This document shows positions 1 to 7,814 of a DNA stretch of 33,664 nt, in pieces. The notes under the pieces are model-generated. The model did not search any database, had not been told where the DNA came from, and saw nothing but the letters and a program-made list of their open reading frames with translations. The stretch is taken from the NCBI GenBank assembly GCA_937925335.1, contig CALEWY010000101.1:1-33664 (forward strand). The letters run 5' to 3'. This DNA comes from an uncultured Acidimicrobiales bacterium. GTDB taxonomy: Bacteria > Actinomycetota > Acidimicrobiia > Acidimicrobiales > SZUA-35. Both the position numbers and the translations under genes were made by a program. Numbering within the stretch: position 1 is the first letter of the stretch; every line of letters begins with the position of its first letter.

Positions 1-1
1 C

Positions 2-823
2 GAGACCTGGAACTTCCTCGACGCCGTTGCGTTCAGCCAGGTCCGTCCGCTCGTCGGCCTCGATGAAGCCGAGATCTGCATCAGTGGCGCCGCTCCGATC
101 CCGGCCGAGATCCTGTCTTGGTTCCGGGCGATCGGTGTGCCGCTGACCGAGGGCTACGGCATGTCGGAAACCACGGCCGTGCTCAGCTGGTCGAACGCCG
201 CCCGGGCCGGTTTCGTCGGCCAGGCCGCCTCGGGTGTCGAGATGAAGCTCGGCGAGGATGGCGAGGTGCTGGCTCGTGGCGGCAACATGTTCGAGGGATA
301 CCTCGGATTGCCGGACAAGACCGCCGAGACCAAGGACTCCGACGGTTGGGTCCACACTGGCGACATCGGTGAGCTCGACGATGACGGGTTCCTGAAGATC
401 GTCGACCGCAAGAAGGAACTGATCATCACCGCTGGCGGCAAGAACCTTTCGCCGGCCAACCTCGAAGCGGCCCTCAAGATGATCCCGCTCGTCGGCCAGG
501 CCTGCGCCATTGGTGACAACCGCCCCTTCGTTTCGGCGCTCGTCGTCCTCGATCCCGACGCAGCGCCCCAGTTCGCGGCAGCAAACGGCATCGAATACAA
601 CTCGATGGAAGAGTTGGCGGCCAACGAGACGGTCATCACCGCTGTCAACGAAGGCCTGAAGGAAGCCATGGCGGACTTCAACAATGCGGAGAGCGTCAAG
701 AAGGTCAAGGTGCTCGGCGACGAATGGCTGCCCGACTCCGAGGTGCTCACCCCGACGTCGAAACTCAAGCGTCGTGGCATCAACTCGCGCTTCGAGAGTG
801 AGATCGAAGCCATCTACGGCTAG
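2..823 (+). CDS. Long-chain acyl-CoA synthetase (AMP-forming), C-terminal part
   Basis: The gene enters from the left edge, so the start and roughly the N-terminal half are missing; 273 residues are visible. Enzymes of this family activate a fatty acid with ATP to an acyl-AMP and then form acyl-CoA. The visible part holds the signature motifs in order: YGMSETTA near nt 153-176 (adenine/acyl binding), GWVHTGDIG near nt 344-370 (ribose-binding Asp), IVDRKKELI with GGKN near nt 397-444 (hinge and P-loop of the C-terminal lid), and TPTSKLKRR near nt 749-775, whose Lys is the usual adenylation lysine. The order and spacing match FadD15-type long-chain synthetases. The frame is open from nt 2 to the TAG at 821-823. 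A hairpin follows about 40 bases downstream. The class is secure; the exact chain length is not visible. Confidence 0.93.
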   Translation, partial: ETWNFLDAVAFSQVRPLVGLDEAEICISGAAPIPAEILSWFRAIGVPLTEGYGMSETTAVLSWSNAARAGFVGQAASGVEMKLGEDGEVLARGGNMFEGYLGLPDKTAETKDSDGWVHTGDIGELDDDGFLKIVDRKKELIITAGGKNLSPANLEAALKMIPLVGQACAIGDNRPFVSALVVLDPDAAPQFAAANGIEYNSMEELAANETVITAVNEGLKEAMADFNNAESVKKVKVLGDEWLPDSEVLTPTSKLKRRGINSRFESEIEAIYG

Positions 824-861
824 CCAACAGGTATTGGTTTGCCCTAACTTGCTCTGCCTCG

Positions 862-893
862 CTCGCCCTGTGGTCTGTATGGCCCAGGGCGAG
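862..893 (+). terminator. Hairpin behind the acyl-CoA synthetase
   Basis: CTCGCCCTG (862-870) pairs perfectly with CAGGGCGAG (885-893) around a 14-base loop. It lies 39 bases after the stop codon. There is no T run behind it, so it would be an atypical (I-shaped) terminator, or an mRNA structure. A second, smaller stem, CTCGCC (930-935) with GGCGAG (946-951), uses the same core sequence. Confidence 0.45.
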
Positions 894-1035
894 TGACTGA
901 AACAATCACGGAACTGCAGCAATATCGGTCTCGCCGCGACAAACGGGCGAGGTCTAGCGTCAACAATGCGGCGGCGAGACTCGGGGGTTTGGCGACCCCT
1001 CCTCGCATATTCGACAAACGTGTGTGGAGCAACAA

Positions 1036-1782
1036 ATGCAACTCGCTGCTCAAGTGCAGCAGGTTCGGGCGACGCAAGAATCGTTCCCTGTATCGATTTC
1101 TAGTGAGAGAAAAGGCGACGAGGATGTCGCTGTTTGGGTGACGAACTCGTCCCCCTGGTTCTCAACACTTGAAGCGCTCGAATCTGATGTTTTCTTCGAT
1201 GGCTCCCCGGTGGCCTTCGCTGAATCCGGTTTCGACTTTGAATTTCTCGTCATTGCGGGCGGCGATGCCGGGAGCCATCGCGTCCGCCACGTGATGCGTG
1301 TTGGGCTGCCCACAAAGGTTGAGGGATACGCCGAAGCGCTGTCGTTCTTTGCCAAAGACATGGTTGAGAGCGGTCAGGGCGTGACCTACGAAGCACTCGC
1401 CGACGACTACCGGGGTCGGGGCTACGACCTTGCCAGAATTCCGTCGGTTGAGAGCTCGATCCGCACCGAGGCACTCTCCAGCCGGATCCGAAGCACCACC
1501 GTCTTGGCCTATTACTCACTGGTTGAGCGGCTTCGCACCGACGGCTACGACGGAGTTTTTGCGCACAACAACTCTGCAGCTGCGAAGTCGATGCGACGAA
1601 TTGGCATCGTCATGGACGAGTTCTCTCTCGATCGTGAGCTGCACACCCCCAAGCTTGACGATGATGGGTTCGACCAGGACTTCCGCCCGATGTTCATGCC
1701 CGTGTGCGACCCAACCGTGGACGGTTTGAGCCGTCTGGTGAAACGTCCACCGCGCCGCTTGGCCAAGGATTTGTCCCTCTAG
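1036..1782 (+). CDS. Possible GNAT-fold N-acyltransferase (hypothetical protein)
   Basis: 248 residues, no firmly recognised family. I chose ATG 1036 over the GTG at 1024 because GGAG at 1026-1029 sits 6 bases before it. The second half looks like the core of a GNAT or acyl-homoserine-lactone-synthase-like fold: an Arg-rich stretch (SSIRTEALSSRIRSTTVLAY) leads into a helix, then a strand (DGVFAHNNSAA), then a helix ending MRRIGI, the usual place of the 'second substrate' helix. The C-terminus has YRPMFMPV-like sequence (FRPMFMPVCDP), which resembles the last strand of FeeM/exosortase-linked acyltransferases. This is pattern recognition only; key catalytic residues cannot be assigned. It lies between an acyl-CoA synthetase gene and a c-di-GMP enzyme gene on the same strand, with 64 bases to the latter. 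Alternative: an unrelated lineage-specific protein. Confidence 0.6.
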   Translation: MQLAAQVQQVRATQESFPVSISSERKGDEDVAVWVTNSSPWFSTLEALESDVFFDGSPVAFAESGFDFEFLVIAGGDAGSHRVRHVMRVGLPTKVEGYAEALSFFAKDMVESGQGVTYEALADDYRGRGYDLARIPSVESSIRTEALSSRIRSTTVLAYYSLVERLRTDGYDGVFAHNNSAAAKSMRRIGIVMDEFSLDRELHTPKLDDDGFDQDFRPMFMPVCDPTVDGLSRLVKRPPRRLAKDLSL

Positions 1783-1846
1783 TCCGTTCGGACATACTCC
1801 CCAACAGAAGCCTTGAGTCCGGGCCTTCCGTGCCGATCAAGGGAGT

Positions 1847-4800
1847 GTGGTTTCCACCAGATCTCGCCCCTGGGCGATCCTTGCGGCCTACGTGGCCGTC
1901 GTGCTGTGTGGCCTCGCGTTGGGCGACGCAGGAGGTTATGCGAGCTACGTCATCGTTGGCGTCGTCGCGGCTTCGGCGAACGCTCGCGCTTGGAAGAACC
2001 ATCCGAACTTCAAGGCCTACCTCACCCTCGGTCTTGCGATCGCAGCCTTCACCGTTGCTCGCACCCTCGACTTCTTTGAACTCCCGGGATACGTTCCCGC
2101 CCTGATCGCCGGATATGGGCTGACTGCATCCGCTGTCGTCTCAATCATTCGAGTCCGCTCGAAAACGATCAACCTTGAGTCGGTCTTGGAAGCGGCGATG
2201 CTTGCCGCCGGCTCCATGCTGATGTTGACGCAAGCTTGGGTGTTGATCGGCGCTGAGTCCGCCGTCACGCCGTTGACCTTCGCCGCCCCGCTACTCGTCT
2301 TCTTGCTCGGCTCCGGTTACCTCGGCCAGGACGCCAGCGGGCCAGCCATGACCTGGTGGTTCGTTGCGGTCATCGCTGCCCTCGTCGCCGAGGTTCCGTG
2401 GGCGATCAGTGAGGGTGTTTTCCTCATCCCTGAAGCTCGTGCCCACCTCGGTGCGCTCGCCTTCGTGCCTCTCTTGATCGCTGCGACGTTCTCGCCACCG
2501 GTAGAAGTCGCCCTCGATTCCCGGCGCCGCCGCCACGTTGGTCTCCCGCAGATCCTCACGATCCTCGGCCTGCTGATATTGCCGATCGTGGTCTTGTTCC
2601 AGCTCGCTCAAACGTCGAGCGAAGCCGGCACGGTCTACGTCGTATTGTTCGCTGCGCTCGGTGTGACGGCCACCGTCGTTGGTCGCTTCTGGCTCTTGAT
2701 TCGACGCCGTGATTGGTCGAATCATTGCGATCAGGTGCTCGCCCAACTCGGCGAGCAGCTCGTGCTGGTCGGCGACGAGGTTGAAGCCGCGGAAGCGGTC
2801 ACCACCGCAGCGACCAGGATGGCAAGCAAGGGTGAAGTCATCAGTCAGATCGTGCCCGTGCACGCCAGCTCGCTGCCGACTGCGACCGCCGTGTCAGGCA
2901 TTGGATTCGAGCGCCGTGGCGACCTACGAGCGAGCCTCGAAATCGAGACCGACAACCGGCCGGCTCTCATCAGCTCGGAGCTCGCAGCCGCCTCCAAGGG
3001 ACCCGTCACCGTGCTCTCGAGCGTCGCTGGCGAGAATCAGCTGCTCGTAGGCGCAAACAGCAACGAATCGGCCGACCTCAGCCCATACGTCCGAACGCTC
3101 GTCACGCAGTACGCACTCGTCGTCGAGACGCTTCGCTCTCGTGAGGAGAGCCACAAAGCACGAGCGAACAATCGGATGCGAGCCCTGGTGCAGGACTCGA
3201 GCGACATCATCTTCTTGGTCGACGGCGAGACCCAGCGAGTGGTCTTCGCCAGCCCGAACCTCGAGCACACGCTCGGCACGAACGACGACTCGGTCATCGG
3301 TGCCCACCCGCTCAGCATCTTGACCGACGAAGATCGAACCTTCGTCGAAGACACCCTCGCTCGTGCCGATGATTCCGACATCGTCGAGGTCGACGTCCGA
3401 GCAACGCACACGGAGGGGCACCAGCACTGGCTGTCGCTGTCGGTGCGTGATTGTTCCGACGATCCAGATGTCGGTGGTCTGGTCTACAACTTCGCCGACA
3501 TCAACGAACGAAAGCTCGCTGAGCTGCAGCTGGGTTCGTCCGAGCTTCAGTACCGCACCATGGTGATGAACGCGAGCGACGTGTTCGCCGTGATCGATGC
3601 TGAGAGCTCGATCACCTTCATCAGCCCGAACATCGAACGCCTCCTCGGCTTCGACTCATCCGAACTCGTCGGCACCGACTTCTGTGGACTCTTCAGTGAG
3701 AAGGGCCGCGCCAGCTACGAGTCCTACCTCAACCACTTCGAGCAGGGCATAGGCAGCGAAACAGCCGACATCGAGGTGCGCACCGGCATGGGCGACACGA
3801 TGATCGCCGAGCTCGAGTTGGCCCGCCCAGCAGAGCTCAACGGCAGCCTGATGGTCTCGATGCGAGACGTCACCGAGAACCGCCAGCTCGCCGAGAACAT
3901 GCGCGATCGCGAAGACAACGATGAGCTGACCGGCTTGTTGAACCGTCATGGTTTGCAAGACGAGCTGCAATCGATCCTTGAGCGGATGCGCAACGACGAG
4001 TACCTCGCGACCGTCACGCTCGACATCAACGACTTCAGCAAGATCAACGAGAACCTCGGCTACCTCGGTGGCGACGAGTTGCTCGTGGCCGTTGCCGCTC
4101 GCCTTCGTTCGCAGATGCGTGCCGAAGACGCACTCTCCCGACAAAGCGGAGATGAATTCACGCTCCTGTCGGTGCACCAGACGAAGGCTGCTGGCGACTC
4201 GTTCGGCGAACGCATCGCCGCACTCTTTGACGAGCCGTTCACAATCGGTGGTCGAAAGATCCGAGTGAAGGCCTCGATTGGTTCGATCGTCACCGACGAT
4301 GTCCAAGGTGTGTCAAAGCGAGTTCTCGAAGCGTCGAAGATGGCGTTGAACTTCGCAAAGTCGGATCGCCACAAGTCCCATGTCGTGTTCGAGAACTGGA
4401 TGCGTGAAGAGGCATCGGTCCACTTCGACATCGCACTCGACCTCGCCGACGCAATGCGATCCGGCGAGATCCACCTGGCATTCCAGCCGATCATGTCGAT
4501 GACGAGCAATCGAGTTCGCACCGTCGAGGCGCTCTTGCGCTGGCAGCACCCGGTGCACGGCAACGTGTCGCCCGGTGTTTTCGTGCCGATCGCCGAGCGA
4601 TCCGGCGAGATCGTGGAGCTCGGTCGATGGGCCTTGCAGCACGCCTGTCGCCAAACCAAGACGTGGAATGACACGTTGCCCGGTGGCGCCAACCTCGGCG
4701 TCAGCGTCAATCTCTCACTGCTTCAGCTCGAAGACTTGAACGAGGCCGAAGTGCTGCAGACGATCGTGCGTGATTCGGGGATCGACCCGCACCACGTCAT

Positions 4801-5239
4801 GATCGAGCTCACCGAATCGGTCATGATCACCGACCCGAGTCTCTTGCGTCGCCAGCTCGATGGATTCCGTCAGCTCGGCTGCAAGATCGCCGTCGATGAC
4901 TTCGGTTCCGGCGTCGCTGGCATGAGCCATCTGCACGACGCTGGTCATATCGACGTGCTCAAGATCGATCGTCGTTACATCGAAGGTGTCGACCGTCGAG
5001 AAGACGCCCGCACGATCGTGTCCGGCGTGATCGACCTTGCCCACCGAATGGGTGCGAAGGCGATTGCCGAAGGCATCGAAACGCCTCCCCAAGCCGATGC
5101 GCTCCGTCGTTTGAACTGCGATTACGGGCAGGGCTTCTATCTCGGCCGCCCCATGGTGGCGAACCGGATCGAAAAGTGGTTCTCACAGGGTTGGCAGGGT
5201 GAAGTTCCAGCGCTGATCGACCGAACCGACACCTGGTAG
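1847..5239 (+). CDS. Membrane-bound PAS-PAS-GGDEF-EAL cyclic di-GMP enzyme
   Basis: 1130 residues. Residues 1 to about 285 hold eight or more hydrophobic segments, a membrane sensor region; about 290-430 is soluble, possibly a degenerate GAF domain; PAS domains start near 443 and 568; GGDEF spans about 690-850; EAL about 870-1120. The GGDEF signature is SGDEF (767-771), a variant known to be active in some diguanylate cyclases, and an inhibitory I-site RAED (758-761) lies five residues before it. The phosphodiesterase domain has EAL (894-896), ELTES (987-991), DDFGSG (1017-1022), Lys1039 and EGIE (1075-1078), so the usual metal and catalytic residues are present. Both synthesis and hydrolysis of c-di-GMP are therefore possible; which dominates cannot be read. 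GTG 1847 is the only reasonable start: an in-frame TGA lies at 1814. A GGGAG sits only 2 bases upstream. Confidence 0.93.
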   Translation: MVSTRSRPWAILAAYVAVVLCGLALGDAGGYASYVIVGVVAASANARAWKNHPNFKAYLTLGLAIAAFTVARTLDFFELPGYVPALIAGYGLTASAVVSIIRVRSKTINLESVLEAAMLAAGSMLMLTQAWVLIGAESAVTPLTFAAPLLVFLLGSGYLGQDASGPAMTWWFVAVIAALVAEVPWAISEGVFLIPEARAHLGALAFVPLLIAATFSPPVEVALDSRRRRHVGLPQILTILGLLILPIVVLFQLAQTSSEAGTVYVVLFAALGVTATVVGRFWLLIRRRDWSNHCDQVLAQLGEQLVLVGDEVEAAEAVTTAATRMASKGEVISQIVPVHASSLPTATAVSGIGFERRGDLRASLEIETDNRPALISSELAAASKGPVTVLSSVAGENQLLVGANSNESADLSPYVRTLVTQYALVVETLRSREESHKARANNRMRALVQDSSDIIFLVDGETQRVVFASPNLEHTLGTNDDSVIGAHPLSILTDEDRTFVEDTLARADDSDIVEVDVRATHTEGHQHWLSLSVRDCSDDPDVGGLVYNFADINERKLAELQLGSSELQYRTMVMNASDVFAVIDAESSITFISPNIERLLGFDSSELVGTDFCGLFSEKGRASYESYLNHFEQGIGSETADIEVRTGMGDTMIAELELARPAELNGSLMVSMRDVTENRQLAENMRDREDNDELTGLLNRHGLQDELQSILERMRNDEYLATVTLDINDFSKINENLGYLGGDELLVAVAARLRSQMRAEDALSRQSGDEFTLLSVHQTKAAGDSFGERIAALFDEPFTIGGRKIRVKASIGSIVTDDVQGVSKRVLEASKMALNFAKSDRHKSHVVFENWMREEASVHFDIALDLADAMRSGEIHLAFQPIMSMTSNRVRTVEALLRWQHPVHGNVSPGVFVPIAERSGEIVELGRWALQHACRQTKTWNDTLPGGANLGVSVNLSLLQLEDLNEAEVLQTIVRDSGIDPHHVMIELTESVMITDPSLLRRQLDGFRQLGCKIAVDDFGSGVAGMSHLHDAGHIDVLKIDRRYIEGVDRREDARTIVSGVIDLAHRMGAKAIAEGIETPPQADALRRLNCDYGQGFYLGRPMVANRIEKWFSQGWQGEVPALIDRTDTW

Positions 5240-5265
5240 CTGCTCATGAGGCGTCGTCGGAGCGA

Positions 5266-5271
5266 TACCGT
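5266..5271 (+). promoter_or_regulatory. Possible -10 element for the lipoprotein gene
   Basis: TACCGT fits TANNNT and lies 9 bases before ATG 5281, giving at most a very short leader. It supports a separate promoter and the 5281 start. The spacing is longer than the 6-7 bases seen at other genes here. Confidence 0.35.
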
Positions 5272-5280
5272 CGTTCGCCG

Positions 5281-5838
5281 ATGAACCGAACGATCGCAGC
5301 CGCTTGCCGTTTCGGCCGTATGCGGATCGCCCCTGTGCGAGGTGGCCTTCGTATGGGTCTCGTTCTGACCGGCACTGCGTTGGTTCTTGCGGGTTGCGGA
5401 GGAACGGGTTCACTCGCCGAAGGCATCCGCCCTGACGCCGTCGCCTCGGTCCGCTTCGCTGCCGCGTTGACCGGTGTCGAACTGAGCGACATCGATGCAA
5501 CGTGTGCCGCCGATCGGCTTGGTGATGAATCCGCCCAAGCGCTGATCGATGCCGGCGACTCGCCGACCAATGAGCAGGTTGCCGGCGTGATCGACGAGGC
5601 GATCGCGTGTGTTGGCGCCACCCAGATCGGCGTTTCCGCCATTGCGCCGCAAGCACCGTCGGCCTCGCCGGAGTCGATCGCATGCGCCGCCGAGGAGTTC
5701 GACAGCGACCTGCTGGTCGGGTTGTTGACGGGGTCCGATGAGGGCGACCCAACGTTTGGCCCTCGACTCGAGCTCGAACTCGCCGCAGCGTTGGCGACCT
5801 GCCTGAGTCCGGACGAGCTGCTCGACCTCGGCGAGTAG
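5281..5838 (+). CDS. Putative lipoprotein with duplicated two-Cys module
   Basis: 185 residues; no known family recognised. A hydrophobic segment ends in the lipobox LAGC, so the mature protein should start at Cys39 and be anchored outside the membrane. The signal region is long from ATG 5281 (38 residues); ATG 5320 or ATG 5353 would give 25 or 14 residues. I kept 5281 because a -10-like TACCGT lies just upstream, but 5320 is a fair alternative. After the lipid Cys there are four more Cys, arranged as two similar modules: TCAAD...IACVG and ACAAEEF...ATCLSPDE, each an acidic helical stretch of about 45 residues with one Cys at either end. This suggests an internal duplication with a disulfide per module. 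It follows the c-di-GMP gene by 41 bases; a functional link is unproven. Confidence 0.82.
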   Translation: MNRTIAAACRFGRMRIAPVRGGLRMGLVLTGTALVLAGCGGTGSLAEGIRPDAVASVRFAAALTGVELSDIDATCAADRLGDESAQALIDAGDSPTNEQVAGVIDEAIACVGATQIGVSAIAPQAPSASPESIACAAEEFDSDLLVGLLTGSDEGDPTFGPRLELELAAALATCLSPDELLDLGE

Positions 5839-5882
5839 CCGCTGAGCCCCGCCGGCCTGGCGTAACGCCGATTCCGTCGGGC

Positions 5883-6836
5883 CTAGTAACCCTTGGCCCG
5901 GTCGACGACATTGATCGGCGTGCGGCCGTCCTCGACGGCAAGGACCGTCTCGTGCAACATGCGGAAGAGACGGTCGGCGTAGTCCGTGCTCCACGCCGCG
6001 GTGTGCGGCGTCACGATCAGACCCTTTGCGTCCCAGAGTGGATCGTCCTCGGGCAGCGGCTCGGTCTCGAACACATCGAGTGTGGCTGAGCCGAGCTGTC
6101 CGCTGTCGAGCGCTGCGAGAAGGGCATCGAGATCGGTGACACCACCGCGGCTCACGTCGACGAGCAGCGCCTTTGGAGCGAGGGCGGCGAGCTCGGCTTC
6201 ACCGATGAGGCCCTCGGTCTCAGCCGTCAGTGGCGTGATCACCACGACGGCGTCTGCACCGTCGAGAACCTCGAGCCGGCGATCGGGGGTGACTACTTTT
6301 TCAACACCCTCGACAGGGTCACCGCTGCGGCGCACGCCAACGACGCGCATGCCGATGTTGGCTGCCCGTTTTGCGATGCTCTGACCAATCGTGCCGAGGC
6401 CGACAACACACAGCGTCTTGTCGCTGAGCGGCGTGCTCGGTGTGATGCGCCACTTGTGTTCGCGCTGCTGAGCGGCGAGCTGGGGGAATCGATGGTTCAT
6501 CGAATACAGCGCGCCGATCACCCACTCGGGAAGCTGCGGCTCGTGAGTTCCGCTCGCGTTCACGATGAGTACGTCATCGGGAAGGCCCGTGGCTGGCAAG
6601 AGCTTGTCCACTCCGGCGCCCATCCACTGAATGATCCGTAGCTTCGTGGCGTCGGCCCAGTGATCGCCCGTCATGGCAAAACCGAAGAGCACTTCGATGT
6701 CGGGCAGGGCAGCGATGAACTCGTCGTCGCCGTTGAGTTCGACCAGTGTGCGATCGTCGAAGAGCGCGAGTGTTTCGTCGCTCGCGAACGACTTCATGCG
6801 TTCGCCGTAGATGTGGATCGTGTCGAAGCGGGTCAT
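5883..6836 (-). CDS. D-2-hydroxyacid dehydrogenase (NAD(P)-binding)
   Basis: 317 residues, the usual length for this family, which interconverts D-2-hydroxyacids and 2-oxoacids using NAD(P)H. The Rossmann motif GLGTIG is at 146-151, followed by a basic VRRSG (168-172) where an acidic residue often marks NAD preference; Arg here hints at NADPH. The catalytic triad is complete: Arg230 (DVSRGG), Glu259 (ETEP) and His278 (TPHTA). The frame stays open upstream to 7064, but the start is ATG 6834-6836: it overlaps the TGA of the upstream hydrolase gene in an ATGA junction, a sign of translational coupling. The sequence resembles the glyoxylate/hydroxypyruvate reductase (GhrA-like) side of the family. 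The physiological substrate is unknown. Confidence 0.92.
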   Translation of the reverse strand: MTRFDTIHIYGERMKSFASDETLALFDDRTLVELNGDDEFIAALPDIEVLFGFAMTGDHWADATKLRIIQWMGAGVDKLLPATGLPDDVLIVNASGTHEPQLPEWVIGALYSMNHRFPQLAAQQREHKWRITPSTPLSDKTLCVVGLGTIGQSIAKRAANIGMRVVGVRRSGDPVEGVEKVVTPDRRLEVLDGADAVVVITPLTAETEGLIGEAELAALAPKALLVDVSRGGVTDLDALLAALDSGQLGSATLDVFETEPLPEDDPLWDAKGLIVTPHTAAWSTDYADRLFRMLHETVLAVEDGRTPINVVDRAKGY

Positions 6837-7768
6837 GTGCGCTGCCACCTTCCTGGCTCGACCTCGGTCGCTTCGCCGCGATCGAGCATTCGTTGAATGT
6901 GCAGTTCGGCCGAGCGCCGTTCGACCGAGTCGGCGAAGACGTGTTGGACGTGTGGACGGTAGATAAAGCGTGTGGCGATGAAGTCGTCGATCGATCGCGG
7001 TTCGGCGATGAATTCGAGCATTGCGTCGTGTCGTCGAGCGATGACGGCGGTGAACGCATCGCACATCTCGACGAACGTTTCCTTGCCGGAGATCACGCCC
7101 TTGTGGTGGAAGGTCACGTAGTGCTCAGCTTCCTCCTCACGGACTTGGATGAGACTGGCCTCGAACTGTTCGAGGTCGCTCCAAACGTCGCCGTAGTAGG
7201 GGCCGAAGCCGGTGAGATCGATGTCGCTGAGGAAGAAGACTCCGCCCGTCATTCGAAAGCCGGAGTGGCCTCGCGTGTGGCCGGGCAGGTGCACGGCTTC
7301 GACGGTCACGCCTCCGCCGAGATCGAACACGTCTCCGTCGGAGAAACCCTCGGCATCGGGACGCGGTGTGTAGTGAAACTCCTCGAGGATGGTCGTGGCG
7401 AAATCCGACCGGACGGTGCCATCGAGCCCGTAGATGTCGAGCAACCCGTCGAGGCTGTGAGCGGCATGAAGATCATCGTGGTGCACACCGATGCGAGCGT
7501 CAGCGAAGAAGCCGTTGCCCGGCATATGGTCTTCGTGACCATGGCTGTTCAAGACCACATCGATCGGGACCGTCGCTCCGCCCTTGGCCACAACGGTGAC
7601 CGACGGATCGATGATCAGCGCTTCCGAAGCACCTTTCACCACAACCGAATTGCCAGATGGGTAGGCGCCATTGGCTTCGCCCCGCAGAACGCTCACGTGG
7701 TCGGTGAGCGTCAATTCATCGTCGCCCCAGGAGTCGGTTGATGGCCGCCGAGTGGTTGAGTTCGTCAC
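6833..7768 (-). CDS. Metallo-beta-lactamase-fold hydrolase
   Basis: 311 residues. The metal-binding motif HxHxDH is present as H76-G-H78-E-D80-H81, with H164 in the PGHT motif, D182 in SDID, and H221/H222 as candidates for the last ligand, so a dinuclear zinc (or iron) site is likely. The family includes glyoxalase II, lactonases and other thioester or ester hydrolases. A C-terminal helical extension after about residue 230 is typical of broader MBL-fold hydrolases. The start is GTG 7766-7768: a -10-like TAGTCT ends exactly 6 bases upstream, implying a leaderless mRNA. The gene overlaps the dehydrogenase gene by ATGA, so both form one operon. Together they could hydrolyse a thioester or lactone to a hydroxyacid and then oxidise it; this is inference. 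Confidence 0.9.
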   Translation of the reverse strand: MTNSTTRRPSTDSWGDDELTLTDHVSVLRGEANGAYPSGNSVVVKGASEALIIDPSVTVVAKGGATVPIDVVLNSHGHEDHMPGNGFFADARIGVHHDDLHAAHSLDGLLDIYGLDGTVRSDFATTILEEFHYTPRPDAEGFSDGDVFDLGGGVTVEAVHLPGHTRGHSGFRMTGGVFFLSDIDLTGFGPYYGDVWSDLEQFEASLIQVREEEAEHYVTFHHKGVISGKETFVEMCDAFTAVIARRHDAMLEFIAEPRSIDDFIATRFIYRPHVQHVFADSVERRSAELHIQRMLDRGEATEVEPGRWQRT

Positions 7769-7774
7769 GCGGCG

Positions 7775-7780
7775 AGACTA
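7775..7780 (-). promoter_or_regulatory. -10 element of a leaderless transcript (MBL hydrolase)
   Basis: On the minus strand TAGTCT is followed by 6 bases and then GTG 7768. The 8-bp palindrome GACTAGTC (7776-7783) covers it, in the 46-bp gap to the divergent PAC2 gene. Confidence 0.6.
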
Positions 7781-7802
7781 GTCCCGACCCTCTGAAGTGC
7801 GC

Positions 7803-7808
7803 GATCCT
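7803..7808 (+). promoter_or_regulatory. Possible -10 element (PAC2 gene)
   Basis: GATCCT lies 6 bases before ATG 7815. It differs from TANNNT at the first base, so it is a weak call supported mainly by its position. Confidence 0.35.
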
Positions 7809-7814
7809 GCCCCC

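Noticed and set aside
154..813. Minus-strand frame (219 codons) opposite the acyl-CoA synthetase
   Set aside because: Ser/Ala-rich mirror of a gene with all adenylation motifs.
893..1141. 82-codon frame with a GTG start before the GNAT-like gene
   Set aside because: It overlaps the supported gene by about 100 bases, has no ribosome site or -10 box at the right distance, and its product is Arg-rich and unlike any family.
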